A program made the position numbers and the translations under genes. Shown one piece after another: positions 27,259-35,985 of a DNA stretch of 64,000 bases. The notes below the pieces were generated by a model. The model saw only the letters and a list, made by a program, of their open reading frames with translations, searched no databases and had not been told where the DNA came from. Within the stretch, counting starts at the first letter, position 1. Every line of letters begins with the position of its first letter. Source of the DNA: Oceanobacillus arenosus (GTDB lineage: Bacteria; Bacillota; Bacilli; Bacillales; Amphibacillaceae); assembly GCF_003369575.1 (NCBI RefSeq), contig NZ_PIOC01000028.1:69346-133345 (forward strand), given 5' to 3'.

Positions 27259-27729
27259 ATGAATGTTATGGATGCAAAGGTAATTAACACCAAATATGGA
27301 TTGGAAATGTATGTTGACGATATACAAAGTGTAGAAATAAAGGAAGTTCATTCTCCAACAATAGAAAACCCCTTTTACGAAGTACGAATAGGGGTAGAAT
27401 TTCTACTTATGAAAGATCAAAAATACTTTAATAAGATGGAAAATGATTTCTGGATTAGTATGAGTCCTGATTTTCAATCGGTTAAAATTAAAGAAACAGA
27501 AAAGAAAAATATATTTGCACTAAAAAATGATAAAGAAAAAGAAGCTACTAGGGAATTGGTTGGGGAGTGGCTTATCAAGACAGATTCATATAAACATGCG
27601 ATTATGGAACGGATTAATCAGCAAGCAGATATGAAGAATGATTTATCAAACACAGATTATTTTCTCAAGAATCTCTTATACTTAGATTCGAATGATATTA
27701 AAGATGCTTTGATCGAACATTATAATTAA
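27259..27729 (+). CDS. hypothetical protein downstream of pgi
   Basis: A 156-residue soluble protein, charged, with no signal peptide, membrane segment or cysteine. The N-terminal half looks beta-rich (MDAKVINTKYGLEMYVDDIQ, FYEVRIGVEFLL) and the C-terminal half helical (NTDYFLKNLLYLDSNDIKDALI). GGGGG site nine bases before ATG. It lies 71 bases after pgi without an obvious terminator between, and is closed by its own terminator, so it may be the fifth gene of the zwf cluster. I do not recognise the family. Confidence 0.65.
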   Translation: MNVMDAKVINTKYGLEMYVDDIQSVEIKEVHSPTIENPFYEVRIGVEFLLMKDQKYFNKMENDFWISMSPDFQSVKIKETEKKNIFALKNDKEKEATRELVGEWLIKTDSYKHAIMERINQQADMKNDLSNTDYFLKNLLYLDSNDIKDALIEHYN

Positions 27730-27744
27730 TGAGCTATCAGAGGG

Positions 27745-27775
27745 AAAGGGGTTGGTTTATTGCCAATCCCTTTTT
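27745..27775 (+). terminator. intrinsic terminator of the zwf-pgi unit
   Basis: AAAGGGGTTGG / CCAATCCCTTTTT stem with a 6-base loop and T-run, 15 bases after the hypothetical gene. Confidence 0.8.
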
Positions 27776-27852
27776 GCTCACAGTTAATATGTGGTACAGT
27801 GTTGGATAGATTGGATTTAATATAAATTTGAGATATCTAATGTCTCTTTCAG

Positions 27853-28013
27853 ATAAAGTGAAACTTCATTAAGTGGGGGTTTTCTTCATCCTCCACTTAA
27901 TGTTAGTTGAACAGAATCGGGACTTTACTGGCTGTTGATCCCCCACTTACAATTCTTGATTTTTCTCGAATTCTTGAAGTGGGGGTCTTACAGCCAGTTA
28001 ATTCGGGATAAAT
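27853..28013 (+). repeat. dispersed structured repeat, copy B (full length, 161 bp)
   Basis: Runs from ATAAAGTGAAACTTCATT to TTCGGGATAAAT. Contains a first hairpin, CATTAAGTGGGGG with CCTCCACTTAATG. A second, long stem has ACTGGCTGTTGATCCCCCACT paired to GTGGGGGTCTTACAGCCAGT (about 20 of 22 bases) around an inner AATTC/GAATT. Ends about 20 bases before an MhqR-like gene. Confidence 0.9.
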
Positions 28014-28032
28014 ATATAAAGGAATAGATAAA

Positions 28033-28494
28033 ATGAACAAAACATACAAACATACGGACAGTGATTTGTCATTAAAATTATTCGCTGTTTTATCTCGAGT
28101 AATCGATATGATGGAATGTAAGTTGCTTAAAGGTTTAAAAGATTATGGGATAAACCTCACAGAGTTTGGGGTACTTGAATTGTTGTACCATAAAGGAGAT
28201 CAGCCAATACAAAAAATAGGCAAAAAAATCCTGATTGCTTCGAGTAGTATTACATATGTAGTCGACAAACTGGAGAAGAAGAAGCATGTTAAACGGGTAG
28301 CCTGTCCCACGGATCGCCGGATTACTTATGCCGCCATTACTGATGAAGGTAGGGAATTAATGGAAGAGGTTTTCCCCAAGCTACAAGCATTCATGGTTGA
28401 GATGATGCGTGGTTTAGATGTGAATGAAAAGGAGAAGATGATTGAGCAATTAAAGCGTTTGGGGTTATTCGCTAAAAAATATTCGTTTGAATGA
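28033..28494 (+). CDS. MarR-family regulator, MhqR-like
   Basis: A 153-residue winged-helix regulator. The block LTEFGVLELLYHKGDQPIQ, then IGKKILIASSSITYVVDKLE and CPTDRRITYAAITDEG is very like B. subtilis MhqR, which represses quinone-detoxifying dioxygenases and azoreductases. One cysteine lies just before the wing. The dispersed repeat lies directly upstream and may supply or bury its promoter. The small VOC-protein gene is convergent. Target genes in this genome are not known; the dioxygenase at 5932 is a candidate. Confidence 0.82.
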   Translation: MNKTYKHTDSDLSLKLFAVLSRVIDMMECKLLKGLKDYGINLTEFGVLELLYHKGDQPIQKIGKKILIASSSITYVVDKLEKKKHVKRVACPTDRRITYAAITDEGRELMEEVFPKLQAFMVEMMRGLDVNEKEKMIEQLKRLGLFAKKYSFE

Positions 28495-28532
28495 AACTGT
28501 ACCAAAGGCTTCGCGCTTTGATACAGTTTTAT
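28493..28532. terminator. bidirectional terminator between the MhqR-like and VOC genes
   Basis: AAACTGTACCAAAG / CTTTGATACAGTTT stem with T-runs on both sides. Confidence 0.8.
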
Positions 28533-28534
28533 CT

Positions 28535-28900
28535 TTACTCTGCAAATTCCAGTAATTCTATCTTGTTTCCAAATGGATCTTCAATTACTGTAAAATGTCC
28601 TGGGGGGCATTCTTGAGGGGTATGGTATAATAGTTTAGCCCCTTTTTCTGTTAAATAAAGAATGTCAGATTGGATATCTTCTGTTTTTAAGCCGATTACT
28701 ACTTGTGAATTTTCCTCATAGACTAATGTATTTGGATTCGGGACTTTTTCGAGAATAAGTGGAAATCCATCTAAATTTAATTCAACAATCTCATCACCAT
28801 ACGCTCGTTCAACTTTAAAATTAAGAGTCTCGCAATAAAACTGTTTTGCTTTTTCAATATCCTGTACTTTAATAGATATCATACATAAACTATTGTTCAT
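28535..28900 (-). CDS. VOC-family (glyoxalase-like) protein
   Basis: A 121-residue single-module vicinal-oxygen-chelate protein: MISIKVQDIEKAKQFYCETL start, mid PLILEK, and the ending GHFTVIEDPFGNKIELLEF with the metal-ligand Glu. Such proteins may be isomerases, dioxygenases or antibiotic-binding proteins; the exact function cannot be told. ATG follows AAGGGG; a TTG one codon earlier is possible. Confidence 0.82.
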   Translation of the reverse strand: MNNSLCMISIKVQDIEKAKQFYCETLNFKVERAYGDEIVELNLDGFPLILEKVPNPNTLVYEENSQVVIGLKTEDIQSDILYLTEKGAKLLYHTPQECPPGHFTVIEDPFGNKIELLEFAE

Positions 28901-29240
28901 CAAATACCCCTTCCTCCATTTCTATAGTCGTAAAAGAATCCATAATAGTGTCTATTCAATACTTTCGTCAATGGATATTTAATATCCTCCTATATTCATT
29001 ATTTTTCTGAAATTTACTTATATTTTTTAAAGAAGTGTAGTTAAGAGACAGTTTCGTTTACGATATTGCAATTTTCCAGAGGGGTTAATCAATCCTTTTA
29101 TTTTTTAGCTTAGAAAAGGTTTATATAAACATATAAAACAAAATAATAAATAACAATTACATAGACTTTTCAGCTAATCTTTTCTATTATAAATAAAACG
29201 TGTGATAGACAAATCTCATATTGGATTTCCCAAAATTTGG

Positions 29241-29294
29241 TTTATCCCGAGTTAACAGGCTGTAAGACCCCCACTTAATGAAGTTTCACTTTAT
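29241..29294 (-). repeat. dispersed structured repeat, copy D (internally deleted, 54 bp)
   Basis: Minus-strand copy joining the left end (ATAAAGTGAAACTTCATTAA) straight to the right end (GTGGGGGTCTTACAGCC...GGGATAAA). The join falls exactly at the AAGTGGGGGT sequence that occurs twice in the full element. It lies just upstream of a LysR gene. The rest of the 28901-29325 gap shows only AT-rich sequence. Confidence 0.85.
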
Positions 29295-29325
29295 ATCTAG
29301 AATCCATATAAGAAAGGAATTAAAA

Positions 29326-30249
29326 ATGACATTACAACAATTAAAATATGTGATTGAAGTGGCAAGAAGTCGTTCCATTAGCAATGCGGCGCAGAATTTG
29401 TTTATTAGTCAGCCAAGCCTTTCAAATGCAATCAAGGAACTGGAGAAGGAAATGGGAATTACGCTCTTTTTCCGAACCAACAAGGGAATCATGATTACGC
29501 CTGAAGGATCGGAGTTTCTCGGTTATGCTAGACAGGTGGTGGAACAGGCTGGGCTTCTGGAACATCGCTATTCGGAGGCACCAACTCCCCAGCAGCATTT
29601 CGCCGTATCAGCACAGCATTACGCATTTGCGGTGAGTGCTTTTGTTCGATTGCTTAAAGATTACGACCGGGAAGAATATGAGTTTACCTTGAGGGAAACG
29701 AGAACATACGAAATTATTGATGATGTGAAAAACTTGCGCAGTGAAATTGGCGTATTGTATTTAAATGAATTCAATAAAAAAGTTATTTCTAAGCTTTTGA
29801 GAGAAGGAAATCTTGTGTTTCATGAGTTATTTGAAGCAAAACCGCATATTTTTATCAGCTCAAAAAACCCGCTTGCAGAAAAGAAATATGTGACATTATC
29901 TGATCTGGACCCGTATCCATACTTGTCCTATGAGCAGGGGGATTATAACTCCTTCTATTTCTCAGAGGAGATTCTCAGCACATTATCGAGACCGAAGAAT
30001 ATTAAGGTAAGTGATCGGGCTACTTTATTTAACCTGCTTATTGGATTAAATGGTTATACGATTACAACGGGTGTCATTAGTGAGGAATTAAATGGCAGTG
30101 ACATTATCGCAGTACCGCTAGAGGTAGAGGAACGCATTAATATTGGCTATGTTACCCATAAAAATATAACAAACAGCTCGCTCGCCAATATTTATATTGA
30201 ATACTTAAAAGAAACGATTGCGGAAGAGCTAAGACAACGACACATATAG
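29326..30249 (+). CDS. LysR-type transcriptional regulator
   Basis: A 307-residue LysR regulator: MTLQQLKYVIEVARSRSISN, then NLFISQPSLSNAIKELEKEMG (HTH, ~25-45), then a periplasmic-binding-like effector domain. AAAGGAAT precedes ATG; an upstream frame lies within the repeat and is rejected. It is 101 bases before, and co-directional with, a methionine synthase-like gene, which it probably controls. LysR control of methionine or cysteine genes (CysL, YtlI, MtaR/CmbR type) is common, but the effector is unknown. Confidence 0.87.
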   Translation: MTLQQLKYVIEVARSRSISNAAQNLFISQPSLSNAIKELEKEMGITLFFRTNKGIMITPEGSEFLGYARQVVEQAGLLEHRYSEAPTPQQHFAVSAQHYAFAVSAFVRLLKDYDREEYEFTLRETRTYEIIDDVKNLRSEIGVLYLNEFNKKVISKLLREGNLVFHELFEAKPHIFISSKNPLAEKKYVTLSDLDPYPYLSYEQGDYNSFYFSEEILSTLSRPKNIKVSDRATLFNLLIGLNGYTITTGVISEELNGSDIIAVPLEVEERINIGYVTHKNITNSSLANIYIEYLKETIAEELRQRHI

Positions 30250-30350
30250 TTTAAAGCTATATCAAGCCGAAGATTTTATGTCTTACCCTATGTTAATTAG
30301 CCTGTGCTAGACTATACCTTATATAAATGAAACGAAAGGGAGAGGTTTAA

Positions 30351-31484
30351 ATGGGAGTAAGTCTTACACAGGGGAAAAGATTGGTTACACCATTTCGGTT
30401 TGATATTGTGGGGAGCTTCTTGCGTCCTGAAAGGTTAAAGAAAGCACGTGCTTCTTTTAAAGAGGGCAGCATATCGGAAACAGAATTAAAACAGGTTGAA
30501 GATACGTGCATTATCGATTTAATTCAAAAACAAAAAGAAGTGGGTCTTCAAGTAATTACAGACGGAGAATTTAGACGTTCTTGGTGGCATTTAGATTTTA
30601 TGTGGGGATTAAATGGTGTAGGCAAAAAGACGATTGAACAAGGCTATATTTTTAATGATGAAGAAACACGTCCAGAAACAGCTAGCTTAACAGGAAAGAT
30701 TAGTGGCGAGAACCATCCATTCGTTGAACACTTTTCATTTATTCGGGCATATGAAGAAGACGGTGTTGTTGCAAGACAAACAATCCCAGCTCCTGCACAG
30801 TTTTTAGCAGAATTGCAACGTCCGGATAATTTAAAAATAACTGAAGACATTTATCCAGATGAAGAAGAACTACTTGCTGATATCGCAAAAGCATATCAAA
30901 CAGTTATTAAGGATTTGTATGACGCTGGATGCAGAAGTCTACAATTAGATGACTGCACGTGGGGTATGCTAGTGGATCCGAATTATTGGAAATCACGTCA
31001 TGATGGTGCAACCGTTGAGGAAATTGGCGAACTCTTTCTGCGAGTGAACAACTTAGCAATTGAGAATCTTCCTGAAGATTTAGTGGTAACAACTCATGTA
31101 TGCCGTGGAAACTATCATTCTACATGGGCTTCTTCCGGGGGCTATGACTCCATCTCGAATATCTTATTTGCAAGAGAAAATGTTTCTGCTTATTATTTAG
31201 AGTTTGATACAGATCGCGCAGGGGATTTCATACCACTACAACATGTAAGTGAAGAGAAGTTAGTTGTATTAGGTCTTTTCTCATCTAAAACAGGTGAATT
31301 AGAAGACAAAGAGGTTATTAAAGCACGTATTGAGGAAGCAGCACAATATGTTGATATTGACCGACTATGTGTCAGCCCACAATGTGGCTTTGCCTCAACA
31401 GAAGAAGGAAATATTTTAACAGAAGAACAGCAGTGGGAGAAACTTCGCTTAGTGAAGGAAGTAGCGGATGAGGTTTGGGGTTAA
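30351..31484 (+). CDS. cobalamin-independent methionine synthase-like protein (YxjG/YxjH type)
   Basis: A 377-residue protein equal to the C-terminal catalytic barrel of MetE, of the YxjG/YxjH size class. FDIVGSFLRPERLKKA opens it. Zinc ligands appear as THVCRGN (His, Cys), a glutamate in YYLEFD and the final Cys in VSPQCGFAST. It probably methylates homocysteine or a related thiol from a small methyl donor. Bacillus homologs are controlled by an S-box riboswitch; no S-box is visible in the 100-base leader here, where a LysR gene takes its place. Confidence 0.87.
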   Translation: MGVSLTQGKRLVTPFRFDIVGSFLRPERLKKARASFKEGSISETELKQVEDTCIIDLIQKQKEVGLQVITDGEFRRSWWHLDFMWGLNGVGKKTIEQGYIFNDEETRPETASLTGKISGENHPFVEHFSFIRAYEEDGVVARQTIPAPAQFLAELQRPDNLKITEDIYPDEEELLADIAKAYQTVIKDLYDAGCRSLQLDDCTWGMLVDPNYWKSRHDGATVEEIGELFLRVNNLAIENLPEDLVVTTHVCRGNYHSTWASSGGYDSISNILFARENVSAYYLEFDTDRAGDFIPLQHVSEEKLVVLGLFSSKTGELEDKEVIKARIEEAAQYVDIDRLCVSPQCGFASTEEGNILTEEQQWEKLRLVKEVADEVWG

Positions 31485-31513
31485 GAAGTAATGTAGGGAG
31501 TTTGTAATAAGTG

Positions 31514-31557
31514 AAAGCATTACATTAAAGAGTGAGCATCTAATGTAATGCTTTTTT
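31514..31557 (+). terminator. intrinsic terminator
   Basis: AAAGCATTACATTA / TAATGTAATGCTTTTTT, a 13-bp stem and T-run, after the methionine synthase-like gene. Confidence 0.85.
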
Positions 31558-31664
31558 GCTTTTGGCATACAACATCATGTATCTATACCAATAAGGAGGT
31601 ATTCCATCAACGTAAGCTCTAATGTTGATAGTAAACCTCTATTAATCTATAGTCAAACCTTTGC

Positions 31665-32876
31665 TTATTCTTCAGTATTGGATGTTAATGCTTCAACCGT
31701 ACCTTTTTTTGAAGCAGGTTTTCTTCCAAACAAGAAGTGATGCAATGGTAAACAAATCACTGCAACAATACCAAGAATGATATATAATGCACTGTAGCCG
31801 ACTGAAGGAACGATCATTCCCTGTATGAAAGGCCCAATTCCTAATCCAATGTCAGTAAGAATGAAAAATGTTGATGTTGCTAAACCGACACGGTGTGCTG
31901 GAGCAGATTGTACTGCAACGGTTTGGGCACTTGACATATAGGTACCATATCCAAAACCAATGAAAGCGCCAGATACAAGCAGAACAATACCTACCGTTGA
32001 CTGGCTAAGAACAAATAGACCAATAATCAGCGAAATAATTGCTGGGTACATGATGAAATTAGGACCTTTCAAGTCAAACATCCGTCCTGAAAGTGGTCTT
32101 GTTACAAGCACTGCAGCAGCATAAACAATAAAGAAGAAGCTTGCCGCTAGTGCGATATTATTTTCCGTTGCGAAGAACGAAAGAAAGGATAATACACCCG
32201 AATAACAAAATGCTGTAACGGCTGCTATGAGTGTAATTGGTACAGATTTTTTCTCTATAAGGTTGGATAGCTTGAATCCTTTTAAGTCTGCCGTTTGCTC
32301 TGCTGTAAGTGTTATTTCTTGTGTTTTTAAGAAGAGTGAGAACACTAAACTAATGGCAATACAAATGAGACAGAAAACAAAGATCATACTAAATTCGAAT
32401 TGTTGTTGAATAAATATCCCGATGAATGGTCCAATCGCTGTTGCGAGTGTCATACTTAATGCAAAATAACCAATTCCTTCACCACTTCTTGACTTTGGAA
32501 TGACAGTAGCTACTGCTGTTCCAAGTACTGTACCAGCAAGCCCGAATGTAAAACCGTGCAATAGACGGTTAGCGATAAGCATCCCATAGCTGTTTATTCC
32601 AAAGTAGAAAAAAGATGAAATAATCATCAAACTTATTCCGAGCATTAGCAGTTTTTTTCTGCCGATACGATCCAAATATTTGCCACCAAATATTCTCCCA
32701 ACCAGTGCTCCGATTACAAATATACTTGATGCCAAACCAGCTTGACTTTCACTAGCATTAAATGCATCAACAGCAAATACGGAAATAGTTACCATTAACA
32801 AATAAAAAGTTAACATGAGGAGGAAATTGGTTATTAATATACTGATATAGTCTTTTGTCCATAATTTTTCCTTCAA
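31665..32876 (-). CDS. MFS transporter
   Basis: A 403-residue, 12-helix major facilitator. Loop 2-3 reads GRIFGGKYLDRIGRKKLLM (motif A), and a charged loop ~190-205 joins the halves. Similar to YfmO/YwfA/Bcr-like drug or metabolite exporters. The start is TTG seven bases after AAAGAGG; an upstream in-frame ATG (32909) has no ribosome site. Divergent from a LysR gene across 196 bases, so probably its target. Substrate unknown. Confidence 0.82.
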   Translation of the reverse strand: MKEKLWTKDYISILITNFLLMLTFYLLMVTISVFAVDAFNASESQAGLASSIFVIGALVGRIFGGKYLDRIGRKKLLMLGISLMIISSFFYFGINSYGMLIANRLLHGFTFGLAGTVLGTAVATVIPKSRSGEGIGYFALSMTLATAIGPFIGIFIQQQFEFSMIFVFCLICIAISLVFSLFLKTQEITLTAEQTADLKGFKLSNLIEKKSVPITLIAAVTAFCYSGVLSFLSFFATENNIALAASFFFIVYAAAVLVTRPLSGRMFDLKGPNFIMYPAIISLIIGLFVLSQSTVGIVLLVSGAFIGFGYGTYMSSAQTVAVQSAPAHRVGLATSTFFILTDIGLGIGPFIQGMIVPSVGYSALYIILGIVAVICLPLHHFLFGRKPASKKGTVEALTSNTEE

Positions 32877-33072
32877 ATTGATTACCTCTTTCTTCTTTAT
32901 TTTATTCATTGATCAGATATATAAATCTTGTTGATTATTAGATGGAAGAAACATTGCAGAAATTGAATGTAAGATGCAGTAACTATATATTACTTTATCA
33001 GATGAATCATCATATAAAAAATATATTTATTGTTATAATAGTATATATAAAACATATGATAGGGGTACCAAC

Positions 33073-33951
33073 GTGGATATTAAACAACTTTTGTATTTTA
33101 AAACGATTGTAGATGAAGGAAATATCACAAAAGCTGCGAAAACGCTGCATATAGCACAGCCACCGCTCAGCCAGCAATTGAAACGACTGGAGACGGAATT
33201 AGATACGGTGCTAATCAAGCGTTACACGCATAAATGGGAGCTGACAGAAACAGGGAGAATTTTATATCGCCATGCAGTCAATATGCTGCAAGATATGAAA
33301 GAGGTCAAAAGAGAAATCAACGAGATGGAGGATGGAACGAGCGGGACATTAAGTATTGGTGTCACTTCGAGCTGTGTTGGTTTTCTACCTAAAAATATAC
33401 AGCGATTTAGAGAGAGTTATCCACATGTATTTATCAAAATTTGGAAAGGAGATTCCTCCTATCTGCAAAATCTATTATTAGAACGCAAAATTGAGTTATC
33501 ATTAATGCTGCTACCTACCAGTTTTCAGGACTACCATGTGAAGCTTTTGCCAAAGTATCCTTTTGTCGTCGTAATTCCTGCAAGCTGGAAAAGTAAATTT
33601 CCTAATGGAACTGTCAGCTTAAAGGAGATCATTGATTATCCTTTTCTTATGCTGGGACCAATGAAGGGATATATCATGTATGAAACGATTATGCGGGAAT
33701 TTTATATGCATAAGTTTTCACCGAACATTGTAATGGAATGCATTGATATCTCGACCCTGTTAAGCTTTGTTGCCTTAGGAATTGGGATTTCTATTATTCC
33801 AAAGTCAGATATTTATGGCTCATTCCATCAAGAGATTGAAGCACTGGAAATCGAGGATTTCTCCCTATTTATTGAACATGCAATTATTTATCGGAAGGAA
33901 CATACTCTTAATACAGCAGCGAAGAATTTTTTAAAAGATTTTAATATTTAG
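33073..33951 (+). CDS. LysR-type transcriptional regulator
   Basis: A 292-residue LysR protein with MDIKQLLYFKTIVDEGNITK and HIAQPPLSQQLKRLETEL (HTH), then an effector domain from ~90 (GTLSIGVTSSCVGFLP). GTG start after GGGG. Divergent from the MFS gene; the AT-rich 196-base gap between them should carry the shared control site. Confidence 0.87.
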   Translation: MDIKQLLYFKTIVDEGNITKAAKTLHIAQPPLSQQLKRLETELDTVLIKRYTHKWELTETGRILYRHAVNMLQDMKEVKREINEMEDGTSGTLSIGVTSSCVGFLPKNIQRFRESYPHVFIKIWKGDSSYLQNLLLERKIELSLMLLPTSFQDYHVKLLPKYPFVVVIPASWKSKFPNGTVSLKEIIDYPFLMLGPMKGYIMYETIMREFYMHKFSPNIVMECIDISTLLSFVALGIGISIIPKSDIYGSFHQEIEALEIEDFSLFIEHAIIYRKEHTLNTAAKNFLKDFNI

Positions 33952-34039
33952 AGGGGTAGAAGGGGCGAATTCTAATCATAGTACTCGAACAAATAGATAA
34001 CATGGTAAATCAAGGAGTACACGGCTAGCCTAAAAAACT

Positions 34040-34186
34040 GTAGGGCAAGGTCGTGTCCGAACAAGTATATACAACGCCTGTGGAGATCGTGTCAGTCGGC
34101 TTAGGAATCCCCTAAGATGCAAAGGTCATTGAAACAGGAAGCCCTATCTTCAAGCATTCCGAAAGAATGGTAAGGTGGGGTCATTC
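34040..34186 (+). mobile_element. solo right end of an IS200/IS605 (IS1341/TnpB) element
   Basis: Part of a 350-base gene-free gap. The segment GTCAGTCGGCTTAGGAATCC, then CCTAAGATGCAAAGGTCATT, GAAACAGGAAGCCCTATCTT and a CATTC-CGAAA-GAATG hairpin has the look of the right end that encodes the TnpB guide (omega) RNA in Bacillaceae IS605-family elements. The final GGTGGGGTCATTCA pairs loosely with GCCCTATCTT. No TnpA or TnpB frame remains in the window. Confidence 0.6.
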
Positions 34187-34271
34187 ATTGAGCTGGAATA
34201 AAGTTAATTATTCATAGTTTTTGTGTTAGATTAAAAATTAATTATATTAAAAAATAAGAGTTGAAATACTG

Positions 34272-34290
34272 TTATTAACCAGTGGTCAAA
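34272..34290 (+). promoter_or_regulatory. TetR operator, site 1
   Basis: TTATTAACCAGTGGTCAAA, 13 bases before the tetR start. It is the exact reverse complement of the site at 34920-34938. The core ACCAGTGGT is a dyad. Confidence 0.75.
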
Positions 34291-34302
34291 AGGAGTAAGA
34301 AC

Positions 34303-34874
34303 ATGTCCTCTAAAAAACAACATCTCGAGAACTGACAAAAGAAATCACTATAGAAAAGGCAAGAACGCAGTTTATAGAAAAGGGCTTCCAACAAGCCTCC
34401 ATGCGAAATATAGCGCAACAATTAGGCTGTAGTCATGGTGCAATCTATTATTATTTTAAGAATAAAGCAGCGCTATTTTATGCAATTGTAGAAGATGACT
34501 TTTCTAAGCTAAACTATCTATTAGATGAATCGATTCAAGGACCAAAAGATAATTCTACTAAACGTTATCACGTATTTATTCGCTTTATTAAATTTGGATT
34601 AAACCATCAAAGTCAGTATGAAATCATGTTTATGATAAGAAATACAGAGGTTGATAGTTTATCCCAAGCTGCTGCTGATCTTAGATATCAAAAATTTGCT
34701 CAAGCTGTCCAATCTTTGTCGGAGGAGAATCTGAAGGTAGTCGATATACAGTCTGCATTTTTAGCACTTCATGGATTTATCTCCCATTTTATTGGTTATA
34801 TTGATAATTTTGAAGATGAGAAGAGTGCAGCAAAAGCACATGTGAATTTTATTATAAGGGGATTGAATAAATAG
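34303..34874 (+). pseudogene. TetR-family repressor with a frameshift in a poly-A tract
   Basis: ATG 34303 follows AAGGAG but its frame closes after ten codons. One extra A in the A6 tract (34312-34317) would give MSSKKTTSRELTKEITIEKA and run on through RTQFIEKGFQQASMRNIAQQ into the intact TetR HTH (QLGCSHGAIYYYFKNKAALF) and ligand domain. Full length would be ~190 residues. The first ATG in the open frame (34401) is in the middle of the HTH, so internal initiation would not make a working repressor. It may be a recent loss, transcriptional slippage on the A-tract, or a sequencing error. Likely target: the gene at 34958. Confidence 0.75.
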
Positions 34875-34919
34875 TAACTCTAAATCATTTTCAAGTTTAG
34901 AGCTTTATTATCAGCCTTA

Positions 34920-34938
34920 TTTGACCACTGGTTAATAA
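34920..34938 (+). promoter_or_regulatory. TetR operator, site 2
   Basis: TTTGACCACTGGTTAATAA, 19 of 19 bases identical (inverted) to the site before tetR. It sits 19 bases before the start of the NAD-dependent epimerase-like gene. TTGACC may double as a -35. Confidence 0.75.
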
Positions 34939-34957
34939 AAATAAAGGATGGTGTTTG

Positions 34958-35893
34958 ATGAAGAAAGCATTGGTTCTGGGTGCGTCAGGTGGAATGGGTT
35001 ATGCGTTGGTTCTTGAGTTAGTATCTCAAGGTATAGATGTGATTGCATTTTCTAGAAATAAAGATAAGTTAGACGCTCTTTATCAAAATAAACCCGAGGT
35101 AACCATTGTTTCCGGGGATGCATTAGTGGAAAAGCAAGTTATCGATGCATCTGAAGGTGTGGATATCATTTTTCACGCTGTCAGCTTTTCTTACCAAGAG
35201 TGGAGTGAAAAGCACCCATTATGTGTTGAAAATATTATTAAGGCTGCGGAAATACATCATGCAAAAATCGCCCTTGTAGATAATATTTATGCATATGGGA
35301 GACAATTGGGGATGGATGTAAATGAAGATACGCGGAAGAATCCACATACGAAAAAGGGGAAGATTAGACTCGCGATGGAAGAACGTTTAAAAAGTAGCGG
35401 AGTCCCATCCTTAATTGCACATATGCCAGATATATACGGACCAAATGCGGAGAATACGATTCTTCATGAAACGCTTAAAAGCGTAGTTTTAAATAAAACT
35501 GCAAATTTCGTTGGTAACCCAAAGGTTGCAAGGGAATTTATTTATACATTAGATGGTGCAAAGGCGATGGTGGAGCTAGCGTTACGCAGAGATACTTACA
35601 ATCAGAATTGGAATATTCCATCAGCATATCCGATAGCAGGTGTAGAATTAATTGAGATTATACGGAAGGAATCTGGCTATACGAAATCAATCAGAACTGT
35701 TTCAAAAACGATGATCCGTTTCATTGGGTTGTTTCAACCACTCTTGCGTGAAATGGTCGAGTTGATGTATTTGGCAGAAGAACCCGTGATTTTAAGCGGT
35801 AAGAAATACGAAGCAAAAATAGGAGCCGTACCACGTACACCATATAACGAAGGCATTGAGAATACATTGGAATGGATGAGGAAGAGAGGGTAG
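34958..35893 (+). CDS. NAD-dependent epimerase/dehydratase-like protein (extended SDR)
   Basis: A 311-residue Rossmann protein. LGASGGMGYALVLELVSQG is the GxxGxxG site. DNIYAYG takes the place of the usual SSxxVYG, and the catalytic YxxxK is not present in classical form (KGKIRLAMEERL at that place). GPNAENTILHE and FVGNPKVAREFIYT follow, as in atypical extended SDRs that act on unknown sugars or lactones or serve as NAD(P) sensors. Preceded by the TetR operator. A TTG one codon earlier is possible. Confidence 0.8.
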   Translation: MKKALVLGASGGMGYALVLELVSQGIDVIAFSRNKDKLDALYQNKPEVTIVSGDALVEKQVIDASEGVDIIFHAVSFSYQEWSEKHPLCVENIIKAAEIHHAKIALVDNIYAYGRQLGMDVNEDTRKNPHTKKGKIRLAMEERLKSSGVPSLIAHMPDIYGPNAENTILHETLKSVVLNKTANFVGNPKVAREFIYTLDGAKAMVELALRRDTYNQNWNIPSAYPIAGVELIEIIRKESGYTKSIRTVSKTMIRFIGLFQPLLREMVELMYLAEEPVILSGKKYEAKIGAVPRTPYNEGIENTLEWMRKRG

Positions 35894-35985
35894 AGAGAGT
35901 TTAACCTTGGGCAGAAGTACATTCCTTCAGCTAGCGGCATAGGATAAATGGATAAATGATAAATTAGAGAGGGGTTTGAGAAAAG

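Noticed and set aside
27853..28013. Copy B considered as a riboswitch leader of the MarR gene
   Set aside because: The same sequence occurs in other contexts and orientations, including after a stop codon, so a gene-specific riboswitch is unlikely.
30250..30350. S-box riboswitch before the methionine synthase-like gene
   Set aside because: The 100-base gap is too short and lacks the S-box core; control by the LysR gene is more likely.
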